Origin: Prescottella subtropica
GTDB lineage: Bacteria > Actinomycetota > Actinomycetes > Mycobacteriales > Mycobacteriaceae
Reading direction: 5' to 3'
Assembly (NCBI RefSeq): GCF_005434945.1
Contig: NZ_SKCH01000004.1
Span: forward strand, 1 to 64,000
DNA length: 64,000 nucleotides
Of this stretch, positions 7,676-16,110 are shown one piece after another (position 1 is the stretch's first letter; the number at the start of each line of letters is the position of its first letter). The notes below the pieces were generated by a model, which worked only from the letters and a program-made list of their open reading frames with translations, was not told where the DNA came from and did no database searches. The translations under genes were made by a program, and so were the position numbers.

Positions 7676-9231
7676 GGCGAGTGTGGGTACAGCACCGGCC
7701 AGGCCAGGTGCGTGTTGCGGCGCCGGCCCCGCAGCTGCACCTGGTCGCCGAGTTCCCAGTGCGCCTGCTCCTCGTCGTCCGCGAAGTACAGGGCGCTCGT
7801 CGACGCGAGCGTGCGGCTCGGCCGCAGCTTCGCGAGCTCGGTGAGACGGGCCGCCTCGTTCACCGGATCCCCGATCACCGTGTACTCGAACCGCTCGGCC
7901 GCACCGATGTTGCCGGCGACCGCGAGCCCCGCCGACACCCCGATCCCGATGTCGAGACCGGTGATCTCGTCGAGCGCGAACCGCAGCTCGCGGGCCGCGG
8001 CCAGCGCCGCCGTCGGTGCGTCCGGGCGGTCCAGCGGGGCGCCGAAGATCGCGAGCGCGGCATCGCCCATGAACTTGTTGACGAACCCGTGATGCCGGTC
8101 GACGACGTCGACGATCACCCGGAAGAACTCGTTGAGCAACTCGACGACCTCACTCGGCGGGCGTTCCGCCGCGGCCCCGGTGGAGCCGACCATGTCGACG
8201 AACAGCACCGCCACGAACCGCGTCTCACCGCCCAGCTCGGTACCGAACTGCAGGGCGCGCCGGGCCACGTCCTCGCCGACATGCTGGCCGAACAGTTCCC
8301 GCAGCAGCTTCCGCTCGTCGGACTCGCGCATCATCCTGTTGAAGCCGACCTGCAGCCGGCCGAGTTCGGAACCGTCGAACACGTCGACCCGCACGTCCCG
8401 TTCGCCGCGCTGCACCCGCTCGATCGCCCGGCGCAGCTGCCTGATCGGATCGGAGATCTGGCTCGCCGTGAGCATCGACAGCGCGAACGCCTGCCCGATC
8501 GTCATGATCGCCAGCAGCAGGATTGCCCACGCCAACGCGCCCGGCGCGAACTCGAGTTCCGTCGTCAACTGGGTGACACACAGCAGGACGATGCCGATGA
8601 CCGGCATCAACGTGCCCAACCCCCACGTCATCGCCATGCGGGTGCCGACACCGGGCGCCATCGTCCGATCGAACTGGCCCTCGCTCAGCGCCTGTGCCGC
8701 CACCGGCCGCAGAATCCGCTCGCCGAGCATGTACGTGAAACCGAACGTCGTCGTCGCGGCCATACAGACGGTGATGACGACCGCGATCGCCAACTCCGGC
8801 ATCTCCTCGATGGTGAGGAACACGAACAGCACGCCGCCGAGGAACCACAACCCCAGATGCACGATCGCCTGCCGCAGCGGTGCGTGCAACGCCGCCATCT
8901 GCTCCGTCCGGTTCGGTGGGCCGCCCCGCAACTGCCATCGGATCACCGACCGCAGCATCATCGCCGCCGCCGACAGGCTCACCACACCCGCGAACACCAG
9001 GTAGGCGCCGAAGATCGCGACGTTGCGGACCCGGTCGGCGATGATGTTCGCGGACTCCGGAAGCGGGATGCCGTACCGGACGAACGCGAACACCAGCACC
9101 GCGCCGATCAGGTTCGCGCCCAACATCGAGAGCATGTAGAGCGGCCAACGACTGCGAATCGTCAGCGTCACTGCTCGATACGATGCCCACACGACCTTTA
9201 ATTTAGCGGGACATTCCGCGCGACCGGGCAA
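7672..9231 (-). CDS. Membrane-bound class III adenylate/guanylate cyclase with HAMP domain
   Basis: A 519-residue protein like the mycobacterial cyclases Rv1318c-Rv1320c and Rv3645. About six membrane helices fill residues 30-270. A HAMP linker (ISDPIRQLRRAIERVQRGER) follows near 275. The catalytic domain covers 335-510. Active-site parts are visible: the metal-binding FVDMVGST, NKFMGDAALAIFG with the second Asp and a purine-selecting Lys, and TVIGDPVNEAARL with the transition-state Asn and Arg. It should be active and make cAMP. The start is uncertain: GTG codons at about residues 13-14 follow an AAAGG that is too close, so the longer frame from 9231 is kept. Coupled to the flippase-like gene by a 4-base overlap. 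Confidence 0.88.
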   Translation of the reverse strand: MPGRAECPAKLKVVWASYRAVTLTIRSRWPLYMLSMLGANLIGAVLVFAFVRYGIPLPESANIIADRVRNVAIFGAYLVFAGVVSLSAAAMMLRSVIRWQLRGGPPNRTEQMAALHAPLRQAIVHLGLWFLGGVLFVFLTIEEMPELAIAVVITVCMAATTTFGFTYMLGERILRPVAAQALSEGQFDRTMAPGVGTRMAMTWGLGTLMPVIGIVLLCVTQLTTELEFAPGALAWAILLLAIMTIGQAFALSMLTASQISDPIRQLRRAIERVQRGERDVRVDVFDGSELGRLQVGFNRMMRESDERKLLRELFGQHVGEDVARRALQFGTELGGETRFVAVLFVDMVGSTGAAAERPPSEVVELLNEFFRVIVDVVDRHHGFVNKFMGDAALAIFGAPLDRPDAPTAALAAARELRFALDEITGLDIGIGVSAGLAVAGNIGAAERFEYTVIGDPVNEAARLTELAKLRPSRTLASTSALYFADDEEQAHWELGDQVQLRGRRRNTHLAWPVLYPHSP

Positions 9232-9301
9232 CGCACACCGTGCCGCGCCGGTCGACGTGCGATCGGCGACACGAACACGGCCGTCCCGATACGCTCGCGC
9301 G

Positions 9302-10366
9302 GTGAGCGAGAAGAGCCCGGACGAGGCCGTCCCCCCGCTCGTCCGTGTGAGCGCAGCCTGGGCGTGGCGGCTGCTCGTCCTGCTCGCCGCGGTCCTCGCC
9401 TTCGGCTACGTCGTCTCCACCCTCGAGACCGTCGTCATCCCCGTCGCACTCGCACTGCTGATGGCGGCGTTCCTCGTTCCGGCCGTCGACCGGATGCACC
9501 GGCGAGGGATGCCGCGCTCGGCCGCGGTGCTCCTCGCCGTCGTCGGCGCGATCGGGATCGTGGGGGCGATCCTGTCGTTCGTCGTCGAACAGTTCGTCGA
9601 CGGCCTGCCCGGGCTCAGCGACCAGTTCACCACCAGCATCACCAAAGCGCAGGAGTGGTTGAGCGACGGACCCCTGCATTTCAGCGAGGACCAGATCCGC
9701 CGCATCGGCGACAGCATCGTCAAGGTCGTCCAGGACAACCAGGAGGCGCTCACCACCGGGGCGCTCACCACTGTCACCGTCGTCGGGGAGATCTTCGCCG
9801 GCGCGTTCCTCACCCTGTTCACCCTCGTGTTCTTCCTGTACGGCGGCGACCGGATCTGGGAGTTCGTCACCCGACTCGTCCCGCGCGACACCCGCGGCCG
9901 GGTCCGTCTGGCCGGCCGGCAGGGCTTCCACTCCCTCGTCGGCTACACCCGGGCCACCGTCGCCGTCGCCGCGGTCGACGCCGTCGGAATCGGCACCGGC
10001 CTGGCGATCCTCGGCGTCCCGCTCGCGTTGCCGCTGGCGTCGCTCGTCTTCGTCGGCGCGTTCGTCCCGATCGTCGGCGCGTTCGTCACCGGCTTCCTCG
10101 CCGTCCTCGTCGCGCTCGTGACCGAGGGCATGCTGACGGCGGTGATCGTGCTCGGCCTCATCGTCGGCATCATGCAGTTGGAAGGGCACGTGCTGCAGCC
10201 ACTGTTGCTGGGCCGTGCCGTCCGCGTGCACCCGCTCGCCGTCGTCCTGTCGATCACCACCGGCATCGTCCTCGCCGGCATCGTCGGCGGCCTGCTGGCG
10301 GTACCGATCGTCGCGTTCCTCAACACCGCCGTCCGATCGCTGTGTGCCGACGAACCGGACGGCTGA
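9302..10366 (+). CDS. AI-2E family transporter (TqsA/PerM-like)
   Basis: A 354-residue membrane protein of the AI-2E/PerM exporter family. After a short cytoplasmic tail it has two helices (LLVLLAAVLAFGYV and VVIPVALALLMAAFL), an amphipathic stretch at about 90-150, and a C-terminal block of helices with GFHSLVGYTRATVAVAAVD and PIVGAFVTG, both typical of the family. Substrates vary from autoinducer-2 to ions and are not predictable here. GTG at 9302 is chosen over the upstream frame start because the extension would be Arg-rich and lacks a ribosome site. It is divergent from the cyclase gene and 15 bases upstream of the DUF1707 gene, so probably cotranscribed with it. Confidence 0.85.
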   Translation: MSEKSPDEAVPPLVRVSAAWAWRLLVLLAAVLAFGYVVSTLETVVIPVALALLMAAFLVPAVDRMHRRGMPRSAAVLLAVVGAIGIVGAILSFVVEQFVDGLPGLSDQFTTSITKAQEWLSDGPLHFSEDQIRRIGDSIVKVVQDNQEALTTGALTTVTVVGEIFAGAFLTLFTLVFFLYGGDRIWEFVTRLVPRDTRGRVRLAGRQGFHSLVGYTRATVAVAAVDAVGIGTGLAILGVPLALPLASLVFVGAFVPIVGAFVTGFLAVLVALVTEGMLTAVIVLGLIVGIMQLEGHVLQPLLLGRAVRVHPLAVVLSITTGIVLAGIVGGLLAVPIVAFLNTAVRSLCADEPDG

Positions 10367-10381
10367 CCTATCCTTGCCCCC

Positions 10382-11032
10382 ATGGAGGCGAGAGATCTAC
10401 GAGTGTCCGATGCCGAACGGGAACACGTCGGTGAACTGCTCCAGCGTGCCGTAGGACAGGGCATGCTCTCGCTCGGCGAGTTCACCGAACGCATGGACAC
10501 CGTGCTCGCCGCGAAGACCCGCGGCGAACTCAACGCCGTCGTCGTGGACCTGCCCGGCATGCAGATCGACCCCGGTTACCTGGCCGGTCCGCCCGCCACC
10601 CCCGTAGCACCCCCGGCCCCCGCCACCACGGTCCCCGCTCCGGTACCGGCCGTCGGCCCGCACGGTCAGCCGTACGTCATCCGCGGCCGCATGTCCACGA
10701 TCACCCGTAAGGGTCGCTGGCACGTGCCGCCCGCCCTGCACCTCGACACCCGACTGGGCAGCACCACCCTCGACTTCACCGAGGCCGTCATGCAGACCCA
10801 GGTGGTGCACCTGACGGTCGACGACATCGCCGGCTCCGTCACCCTGATCCTGCCGCCCGAGGCCACTGCCGACTTGGGCGACATCGACTCCGTCGCCGGA
10901 TCGACGTCGAACAAGGTGCGCACCGGCCCGCCCTACGGCCCGCTGCACGTCGTCGTCCGCGGCCGGATCCGTTTCGGGTCGATCACCGCCCGCTACTCGT
11001 ACGGCACCGCACTGCGACGCATGCTCGGCTGA
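10382..11032 (+). CDS. DUF1707 domain protein with LiaF-like C-terminus
   Basis: A 216-residue soluble protein. Residues 5-52 match DUF1707 (SHOCT-like): LRVSDAEREHVGELLQRA followed by G-x-L-S-L-x-E-F-x-E-R-M and A-K-T-R-G-E-L. A Pro/Ala-rich linker spans about 65-95. Residues 100-216 form a beta-rich domain of the cell-wall-active/LiaF-like type with L-D-T-R-L-G-S-T-T-L-D-F and a repeated G-x-I-x-F-G-S-I. DUF1707 proteins are common in Actinobacteria and usually sit with membrane sensors or regulators; no molecular function is established. It follows the AI-2E permease by 15 bases and likely shares its promoter. It is convergent with the HTH gene. Confidence 0.78.
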   Translation: MEARDLRVSDAEREHVGELLQRAVGQGMLSLGEFTERMDTVLAAKTRGELNAVVVDLPGMQIDPGYLAGPPATPVAPPAPATTVPAPVPAVGPHGQPYVIRGRMSTITRKGRWHVPPALHLDTRLGSTTLDFTEAVMQTQVVHLTVDDIAGSVTLILPPEATADLGDIDSVAGSTSNKVRTGPPYGPLHVVVRGRIRFGSITARYSYGTALRRMLG

Positions 11033-11045
11033 GCGCCGGCCGTAT

Positions 11046-11729
11046 TCACTTCAACTGCGTCGGTTCGATCCGGACGCAGCAGTACCGCTCGTGGGGGGCC
11101 AGGCGGGCCCGCCGCGACGTGCACTGCGCACCGTCGAGCAGACCCTCGACGAGCCCCAGATTCATGCCGCACACCAGGGCGGTGTGCTGTTGCGCGAGTG
11201 CATGGAACGGGCAGTTGCCCAGCACGATGTCCGTGTCCTCGGTCCGCGGCTCGTAGCCGCAGCGGGCGAGCGCCGCGAGGATGCCGGCATCCGTGGGGTC
11301 GGTGGCGGCGCCGACGGAGCGCCCCAACTCGGCGGCCCGGGCGTTCAGGCTCTCCCGCGGGGACCGTCCGGTGGCCTCGGCGTCGTCGACGGCCTGCGCG
11401 AGGAGCTGCCCGGCCAGCTCGTACGACCGTTCGGGTAGTTGCACCGTGATCGGGTGGTCGCTGCGCCGATAGAACTTCGACGGCCGGCCCGCGCCGGGGC
11501 CGCTGCGGCCACCGCGGCGGGCGAATTCGATCGTGAGCAGCCCAGCGTCGGCGAGCTTGTCGAGGTGGAACGCGGCGGTCTGCCGGGGGATACCGAGTGC
11601 CTCCGACGCCTCGTCGCGCCCGACGGGGTCCGGCTGTGCGCACACGTAGTCGTACAGCCTCCGGCGGGCGGGTTCGTCGAGGGCTGCGACGGCGGTGATG
11701 TCCGGGTTCGCGTGCATACCCACATTCAT
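11046..11729 (-). CDS. ArsR-like HTH regulator with C-terminal cysteine cluster
   Basis: A 227-residue regulator. Residues 12-90 carry a winged HTH with DEPARRRLYDYV and RQTAAFHLDKLADAGLL. The C-terminus holds five cysteines at about 173, 187, 203, 217 and 218, in NCPFHALA, VCGMN, QCTS and RYCCVRI. That arrangement resembles SufR-type regulators that ligate an iron-sulfur cluster and suggests a redox, metal or NO-responsive repressor. The ligand is inferred, not seen. It is divergent from doxX-folE. The shared 86-bp region holds a 50-bp palindrome that ends at the doxX start codon, so it is the natural candidate to repress that operon. Confidence 0.72.
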   Translation of the reverse strand: MNVGMHANPDITAVAALDEPARRRLYDYVCAQPDPVGRDEASEALGIPRQTAAFHLDKLADAGLLTIEFARRGGRSGPGAGRPSKFYRRSDHPITVQLPERSYELAGQLLAQAVDDAEATGRSPRESLNARAAELGRSVGAATDPTDAGILAALARCGYEPRTEDTDIVLGNCPFHALAQQHTALVCGMNLGLVEGLLDGAQCTSRRARLAPHERYCCVRIEPTQLK

Positions 11730-11765
11730 ACTCGCATTCTAAAACTTGTGAGTGTTGACTTTATG

Positions 11766-11815
11766 GACTCTCTCCTTCTAACGTCAATGAGAGTTGACGT
11801 TAGAAGGAGAGAGTC
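11766..11815. promoter_or_regulatory. Perfect 22-bp inverted repeat ending at the doxX start
   Basis: Arms 11766-11787 and 11794-11815 are exact reverse complements around a 6-nt loop (TGAGAG). The right arm contains the AGAAGGAGAG ribosome binding region and ends directly against the ATG at 11816. In RNA the stem would bury the ribosome site; in DNA it is a large operator. Either use would keep doxX-folE off by default. The divergent HTH regulator is the likely DNA-binding partner. Confidence 0.8.
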
Positions 11816-12247
11816 ATGTCCACCAGTGCCCCCACCAGCAAGTTCATCGATTCGTCACGCCTGTCCGAGCCCGGCTACCAGGCGTTCCTGCTGCTGCGGA
11901 CCGTGTTCACCGCGGCACCGATCCTGTTCGGCCTCGACAAGTTCTTCAACGTGATGACGGACTGGCCGCAGTACCTCGCACCGTGGATCGACGGCATCCT
12001 GCCCGGCAGCGCCCAACAGGGCATGTACATCATCGGCGTGATCGAGATCGTCGCCGGCGTCCTCGTCGCGATCGCCCCCCGCTACGGCGCCCTCGTCGTC
12101 ACGGCCTGGCTGGCCGGCATCATCGTCGACCTGCTGACCCTGTCCGGGTTCTACGACGTCGCACTGCGCGACTTCGGCCTGCTCGTCGGCGCCCTCGCCC
12201 TCGCCCGACTGGCGGTCGTCTACACCGGCCCGAAGGCGCTGCGATGA
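11816..12247 (+). CDS. DoxX family membrane protein
   Basis: A 143-residue protein with four membrane helices, matching the DoxX/SURF4-like family: LLLRTVFTAAPILFGLDKFF in the first helix with the conserved G-x-D-K-F, then GMYIIGVIEIVAGVLVAI, ALVVTAWLAGIIVDLL and RDFGLLVGALALARL. DoxX proteins have been tied to quinone, thiol or oxidative-stress functions in actinobacteria (MRC complex in mycobacteria), so a redox role fits a Cys-rich regulator next door, by inference. The start ATG at 11816 abuts the right arm of the palindrome. The stop overlaps folE by four bases (ATGA), indicating coupled translation. Confidence 0.82.
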   Translation: MSTSAPTSKFIDSSRLSEPGYQAFLLLRTVFTAAPILFGLDKFFNVMTDWPQYLAPWIDGILPGSAQQGMYIIGVIEIVAGVLVAIAPRYGALVVTAWLAGIIVDLLTLSGFYDVALRDFGLLVGALALARLAVVYTGPKALR

Positions 12248-12879
12248 GCCTCGCCGACCTCCCCGAACCCGACCTCACCGGCATCGACGCCGCGGTACCG
12301 GCCCGGCTCCGATCCGGCCGCCAGGTCCCGGACGTCGACCAGGGCGCCGCGGAGCAGGCCGTCGCCGATCTGCTCCGGGCCCTCGGCCGCGACCCCGACA
12401 GCGTGCACCTCGCCGAGACCCCGCAGCGGGTGGCAGCCGCCTACCGGGAACTGCTCACCCCGCGGGACTTCGACCTCACCACGTTCCCCAACGACGCCGG
12501 CTACGACGAACTCGTCCTCGCCCGCGACATCCCGATGACGTCGCTGTGCGAACACCACATGCTGCCGTTCCGCGGCGTCGCCCATGTGGCATACCTGCCC
12601 GGCGAACGCATCCTCGGGCTGTCGAAACTCGCGCGGGTCGTCGAACTGTTCGCCCGCGACCTGCAGGTGCAGGAACGGCTCACGATGCAGGTCGCCGACT
12701 GGCTCGACGACCACCTGCATCCACGAGGAATCGGGGTGGTGATCGAGGCCGAACACCTGTGCATGTCGATGCGCGGCGTCCAGGCCACCGGCACGAAGAC
12801 CGTCACCTCCGCCGTCCGCGGCCTGCTCCGGGAACGCGAATCGGCCCGACGCGAATTCCTCGACCTGATCCGGGGCTGA
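12244..12879 (+). CDS. folE: GTP cyclohydrolase I, type IA
   Basis: FolE converts GTP to 7,8-dihydroneopterin triphosphate, the entry to folate and other pterins. The 211-residue protein has TSLCEHHMLPF at about 99-109 and EAEHLCMSMRG at about 168-178. These give the zinc ligands C102, H105 and C173 and mark the zinc-dependent FolE-I type. RGVQATGTKTVTSAVRG follows. ATG at 12244 overlaps the doxX stop by four bases. This location with doxX, rather than in a folate operon, suggests a second, conditionally expressed FolE paralogue. That cannot be verified without the rest of the genome. Convergent with mmpL3. Confidence 0.9.
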   Translation: MSLADLPEPDLTGIDAAVPARLRSGRQVPDVDQGAAEQAVADLLRALGRDPDSVHLAETPQRVAAAYRELLTPRDFDLTTFPNDAGYDELVLARDIPMTSLCEHHMLPFRGVAHVAYLPGERILGLSKLARVVELFARDLQVQERLTMQVADWLDDHLHPRGIGVVIEAEHLCMSMRGVQATGTKTVTSAVRGLLRERESARREFLDLIRG

Positions 12880-12898
12880 CCCGGACCGGGCGTCGCGC

Positions 12899-15442
12899 TC
12901 AGTCCTTCGACCGGCGGGCTTCCTCGATCCGGGCGAGCAGTTCACTGACACTGAGCGCGACGTCCGTGCCGGTGCGATGCCGGCCCGGAACCTCGTCGTC
13001 CGGCCGGGCCACGGGTTCCGGCTTCGGCGCCGGCCCGGACTCGGGTTCCGGCGTCGGGGTCACCGCCGGGACGGTGCCCGTGTTCGGTGCCCGCAGCGCC
13101 GTGAGCCACGCCACCTCGTCACCGTCGTCGCGCCGCGCCTGCTGCAGGGCCGGTGCCGGTGTGGGTGCGGGTGCAGGCTTCGGACGGCGGGTCGCCGACC
13201 GGGCGCGCGGCGCCGCCGAGATCCGGGGGATCGGCTGCGTGAGGGGATCGTTGCCGACCGTCGCGACCTGCGGGACGTCGTCGGCGACGAGTTCGCTCTC
13301 GAGTACCGGTTCGCCGAGGCCGATCTTCTGCTGGACCCGCTTCATCCACGCCGGTGCCCACCAGCAGTCGTCGCCGAGCATCTTCATCACCGCGGGCACC
13401 AGGAACATGCGGATCAGCGTCGCGTCGATGACGAGTGCGGCGATCATGCCGTACGCGATGTACTTCATCATCACCAGTTCGGAGAAACCGAACGCGCCGG
13501 TGACGACGATGAGGATCAGCGCGGCCGCGGTGATGATGCGGCCCGTGTGCGCGGTGCCGACCCGGATGGCCTCGGTGGTGCTCGCCCCGAGCGACCGGGC
13601 CTCGACCATGCGGGAGAGCAGGAACACCTCGTAGTCGATGGACAGGCCGTAGATGATCGCGACGATGAGCACCAGCACCGGCGACGTGATCGGACCCGGC
13701 GTGAAGTTCAGCAGACCCGACCCGTGCCCGTCGACGAAGACCCACGTGAGAATGCCGAGCGTGGCACCCAGGCCCAGCGCGCTCATCAGCACCGCCTTGA
13801 TCGGCAGCACGATCGACCCGAACGCCAGGAACATCAGCAGCGTCGTGATCGACAGCACCAGGAAGATCATGAGCGGCAGGTTGTCCAGCAGGGCGGCGAT
13901 GGAATCCTGTTCGATCGCCGGGGTGCCGCCGACCAGCACCGTCGCGCCGTCCGGGACCGGCATCGCACGCAGGTAGTCGATGGTCTCGGCGGAGTTGTTG
14001 CGGTCCACCAGACCGGCCTTGAGGACCTGGACGCCGTCCTTTGCGGGGCCGGTGACGGTGAACTTCTCCACCAACCCGGGGGCGCCGCTCGCGGTCTGGA
14101 GGATCTGGCCGACCTGCATACCGCTGGCACCCTCGATGACCAGTTTGACCGGTTCGGTGCGCTGGCCCGGAAACAGTTCGTCGAACTGCTCCTGCGCGAC
14201 CCGGGTCGGGTTGTCCGACGGCAGGTAGTCCTCGTTGATGCCGCCGAACTTGATGCCCGCCATCGGGATGATCAGCAGCAGCAGACCCACCACGATCGGG
14301 ATCGTCACCTTGAGCGGGTGCCGCATCACCCAGCGGGTGAGGCGTCCCCAGAAGCTCGCCTCGATCTCCTCGGCCGACTTGATCTGGCCGAACCGTTTCA
14401 GGCCGAACTTGTCGATCCGGCGGCCCAGGATACTCAGCATCGCCGGCAGCACCGTCACCGACGTGAACGCCGCCAGCAGCACCGTCGCGATCGCGCCGTA
14501 CGCCACCGACTTGAGGAAGCCCTGCGGGAACAGGATCAGCCCGCCCAGGCTCACCGCGATCATCGTCGACGAGAACAGGACCGTCCGGCCGGCGGTCATC
14601 ACCGTGCGGCGCACCGCCGTGCGGGTGTCGTAGCCCTCGCCGAGTTCCTCCCGGAACCGGCTCACGATGAACAGGCCGTAGTCGATCGCCATGCCCAGGC
14701 CGATCAGCGACACCACCGACGCCACGAACGCGTTGACCTCGGTGAAGTGGGTGATGACCCGGACGATACCGTTGGCCCCGACGATCGTCAGGCCACCGAC
14801 GATCAGCGGTAGCGCCGCCGCGATCACGCCGCCGAACACGAAGAACAACAGCACCGCGACCGCGGGGATCGCGAGCAACTCCATGCGCTTGATGTCGTTG
14901 GCCATCGTGTCGTTGATGGCGCTCGCCACCGGCTGCATGCCGGCGAGTTGCACCTCGACGCCGTCGATCGCGAACGAATCCCGGACCGCACGAAAGTTGT
15001 TGGTGATCGCGGTGTCGGTGTCGCCCTTGAGCGCGATACTCGCGATGGCGTGACTGCGATCCGGTGTCGCCAGGGCCGGTAGCCGTGGCGTGTTCGGAAT
15101 CGAGAAGTAACTGCCGTTGACCTTCGCGATCTCGTCGGGATGATCCCGCAGCACCTGCTGCAGGCTGTCGGAGACCTTCGCGCCGAACGCGGGATCGTCG
15201 ACGGTCGTGCCCTCGGGGGCGGTGTACATCGCGACGACGTCACCGCCCGTGTCCCGGCCGAACGTGCCGTCCGCGAGTTTCGCGGCCGCCACCGACTCCG
15301 AGCCGGGATCGTCCCAACCGCTCTGACTGAGGTGATCGGCCAGACCGGATCCGTAGGCGCCCAGCGCCAACAGTCCCGCAACCATGACCGCGATGACGGT
15401 GAACCGAGCTCGGTAAACCAGATCTCCCCAGCGAGCGAACAC
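12899..15442 (-). CDS. mmpL3: MmpL3-type trehalose monomycolate transporter (RND/MMPL)
   Basis: An 847-residue RND-type transporter. MmpL3 exports trehalose monomycolate for mycomembrane assembly and is essential in mycobacteria. The N-terminal TM1 (FTVIAVMVAGLLALGAYGS) precedes a periplasmic porter domain. The proton-relay pairs are visible as D254-Y255 in GLGMAIDYGLFIVSRF and D603-Y604 in YGLSIDYEVFLLSRM, equivalent to the functionally required pairs of the M. tuberculosis protein. A Pro/Ala-rich cytoplasmic tail follows residue 740. It is shorter than the mycobacterial protein (about 940). The order mmpL3, NYN gene, trmB, two P-loop/membrane genes and pckA is that of Rv0206c-Rv0211, which supports the name. 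Confidence 0.88.
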   Translation of the reverse strand: MFARWGDLVYRARFTVIAVMVAGLLALGAYGSGLADHLSQSGWDDPGSESVAAAKLADGTFGRDTGGDVVAMYTAPEGTTVDDPAFGAKVSDSLQQVLRDHPDEIAKVNGSYFSIPNTPRLPALATPDRSHAIASIALKGDTDTAITNNFRAVRDSFAIDGVEVQLAGMQPVASAINDTMANDIKRMELLAIPAVAVLLFFVFGGVIAAALPLIVGGLTIVGANGIVRVITHFTEVNAFVASVVSLIGLGMAIDYGLFIVSRFREELGEGYDTRTAVRRTVMTAGRTVLFSSTMIAVSLGGLILFPQGFLKSVAYGAIATVLLAAFTSVTVLPAMLSILGRRIDKFGLKRFGQIKSAEEIEASFWGRLTRWVMRHPLKVTIPIVVGLLLLIIPMAGIKFGGINEDYLPSDNPTRVAQEQFDELFPGQRTEPVKLVIEGASGMQVGQILQTASGAPGLVEKFTVTGPAKDGVQVLKAGLVDRNNSAETIDYLRAMPVPDGATVLVGGTPAIEQDSIAALLDNLPLMIFLVLSITTLLMFLAFGSIVLPIKAVLMSALGLGATLGILTWVFVDGHGSGLLNFTPGPITSPVLVLIVAIIYGLSIDYEVFLLSRMVEARSLGASTTEAIRVGTAHTGRIITAAALILIVVTGAFGFSELVMMKYIAYGMIAALVIDATLIRMFLVPAVMKMLGDDCWWAPAWMKRVQQKIGLGEPVLESELVADDVPQVATVGNDPLTQPIPRISAAPRARSATRRPKPAPAPTPAPALQQARRDDGDEVAWLTALRAPNTGTVPAVTPTPEPESGPAPKPEPVARPDDEVPGRHRTGTDVALSVSELLARIEEARRSKD

Positions 15443-15453
15443 GTATCGACTCC

Positions 15454-16110
15454 TCAGCGACTGACGAGCAGCGCGGACAGTGGACGGAACGGCTGCAGCC
15501 AGGCGCCCTCGTCGGGCAGAGACTCGAGGCTCACCCGAGGCAGCGGCTCACGGAACACACCCGGAATGTCCTCGAGATCGACGAACTCGAGGACCTCCGA
15601 GGAGACCGCCCAACTCGCATGCTCCCGGAACCCGAGCACCTGCACCGGAACCCCGGCTGCGGCGATGTCCTCCAACGGTTCCCGGAACGCCTGGCCGTCG
15701 GCGGACGCGACCATGACACCGGCCAGGCCCTCACCACGACGCATCGCGATGTGGTGGAGCATGTCGGAGTCGACGTCGCTGTCCTCCTCCACCTTGGGCT
15801 TGGCGAACACCGCGAAACCCACGTTACGCAAGGCTTCGACCCACGGGCGGACGACATCGGCGCTACCGGGGGCGATGTTGGTGAACACCGTCGCCTCGGG
15901 CTCGAGCGTCGCCGACTCGGTCGCGGACAGCTCCGCAGTCCGGGACAGCAGCCAGCGGCCCAGGGCGTCGAACCGCGGACGGTACGCGGCCGTGGGGCGG
16001 CCGCCGAGGATCGCACCCAGACCCATGTCGAGGTTCGGGGCGTCCCACACCAGCAACACCCGCTTGTTCCGCGCGGTGTCCTGGCCGTTGCCGCCTTCAC
16101 TGAGACTCAT
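15454..16110 (-). CDS. NYN domain protein (Rv0207c-like putative RNase)
   Basis: A 218-residue protein with an NYN (PIN-like) nuclease fold. LLVWDAPNLDMGLG near residue 18 holds the first acidic residues. SDVDSDMLHHIAMRR near 120 and GVMVASADGQAFREPL near 140 supply the others. NYN proteins act on RNA in the families studied; this one is uncharacterised. It sits between mmpL3 (11 bases downstream) and trmB, whose TAA stop shares one base with this ATG (TAATG). The cluster order matches Rv0206c-Rv0208c. Its conserved place beside mmpL3 suggests co-regulation, but its substrate is unknown. Confidence 0.78.
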   Translation of the reverse strand: MSLSEGGNGQDTARNKRVLLVWDAPNLDMGLGAILGGRPTAAYRPRFDALGRWLLSRTAELSATESATLEPEATVFTNIAPGSADVVRPWVEALRNVGFAVFAKPKVEEDSDVDSDMLHHIAMRRGEGLAGVMVASADGQAFREPLEDIAAAGVPVQVLGFREHASWAVSSEVLEFVDLEDIPGVFREPLPRVSLESLPDEGAWLQPFRPLSALLVSR

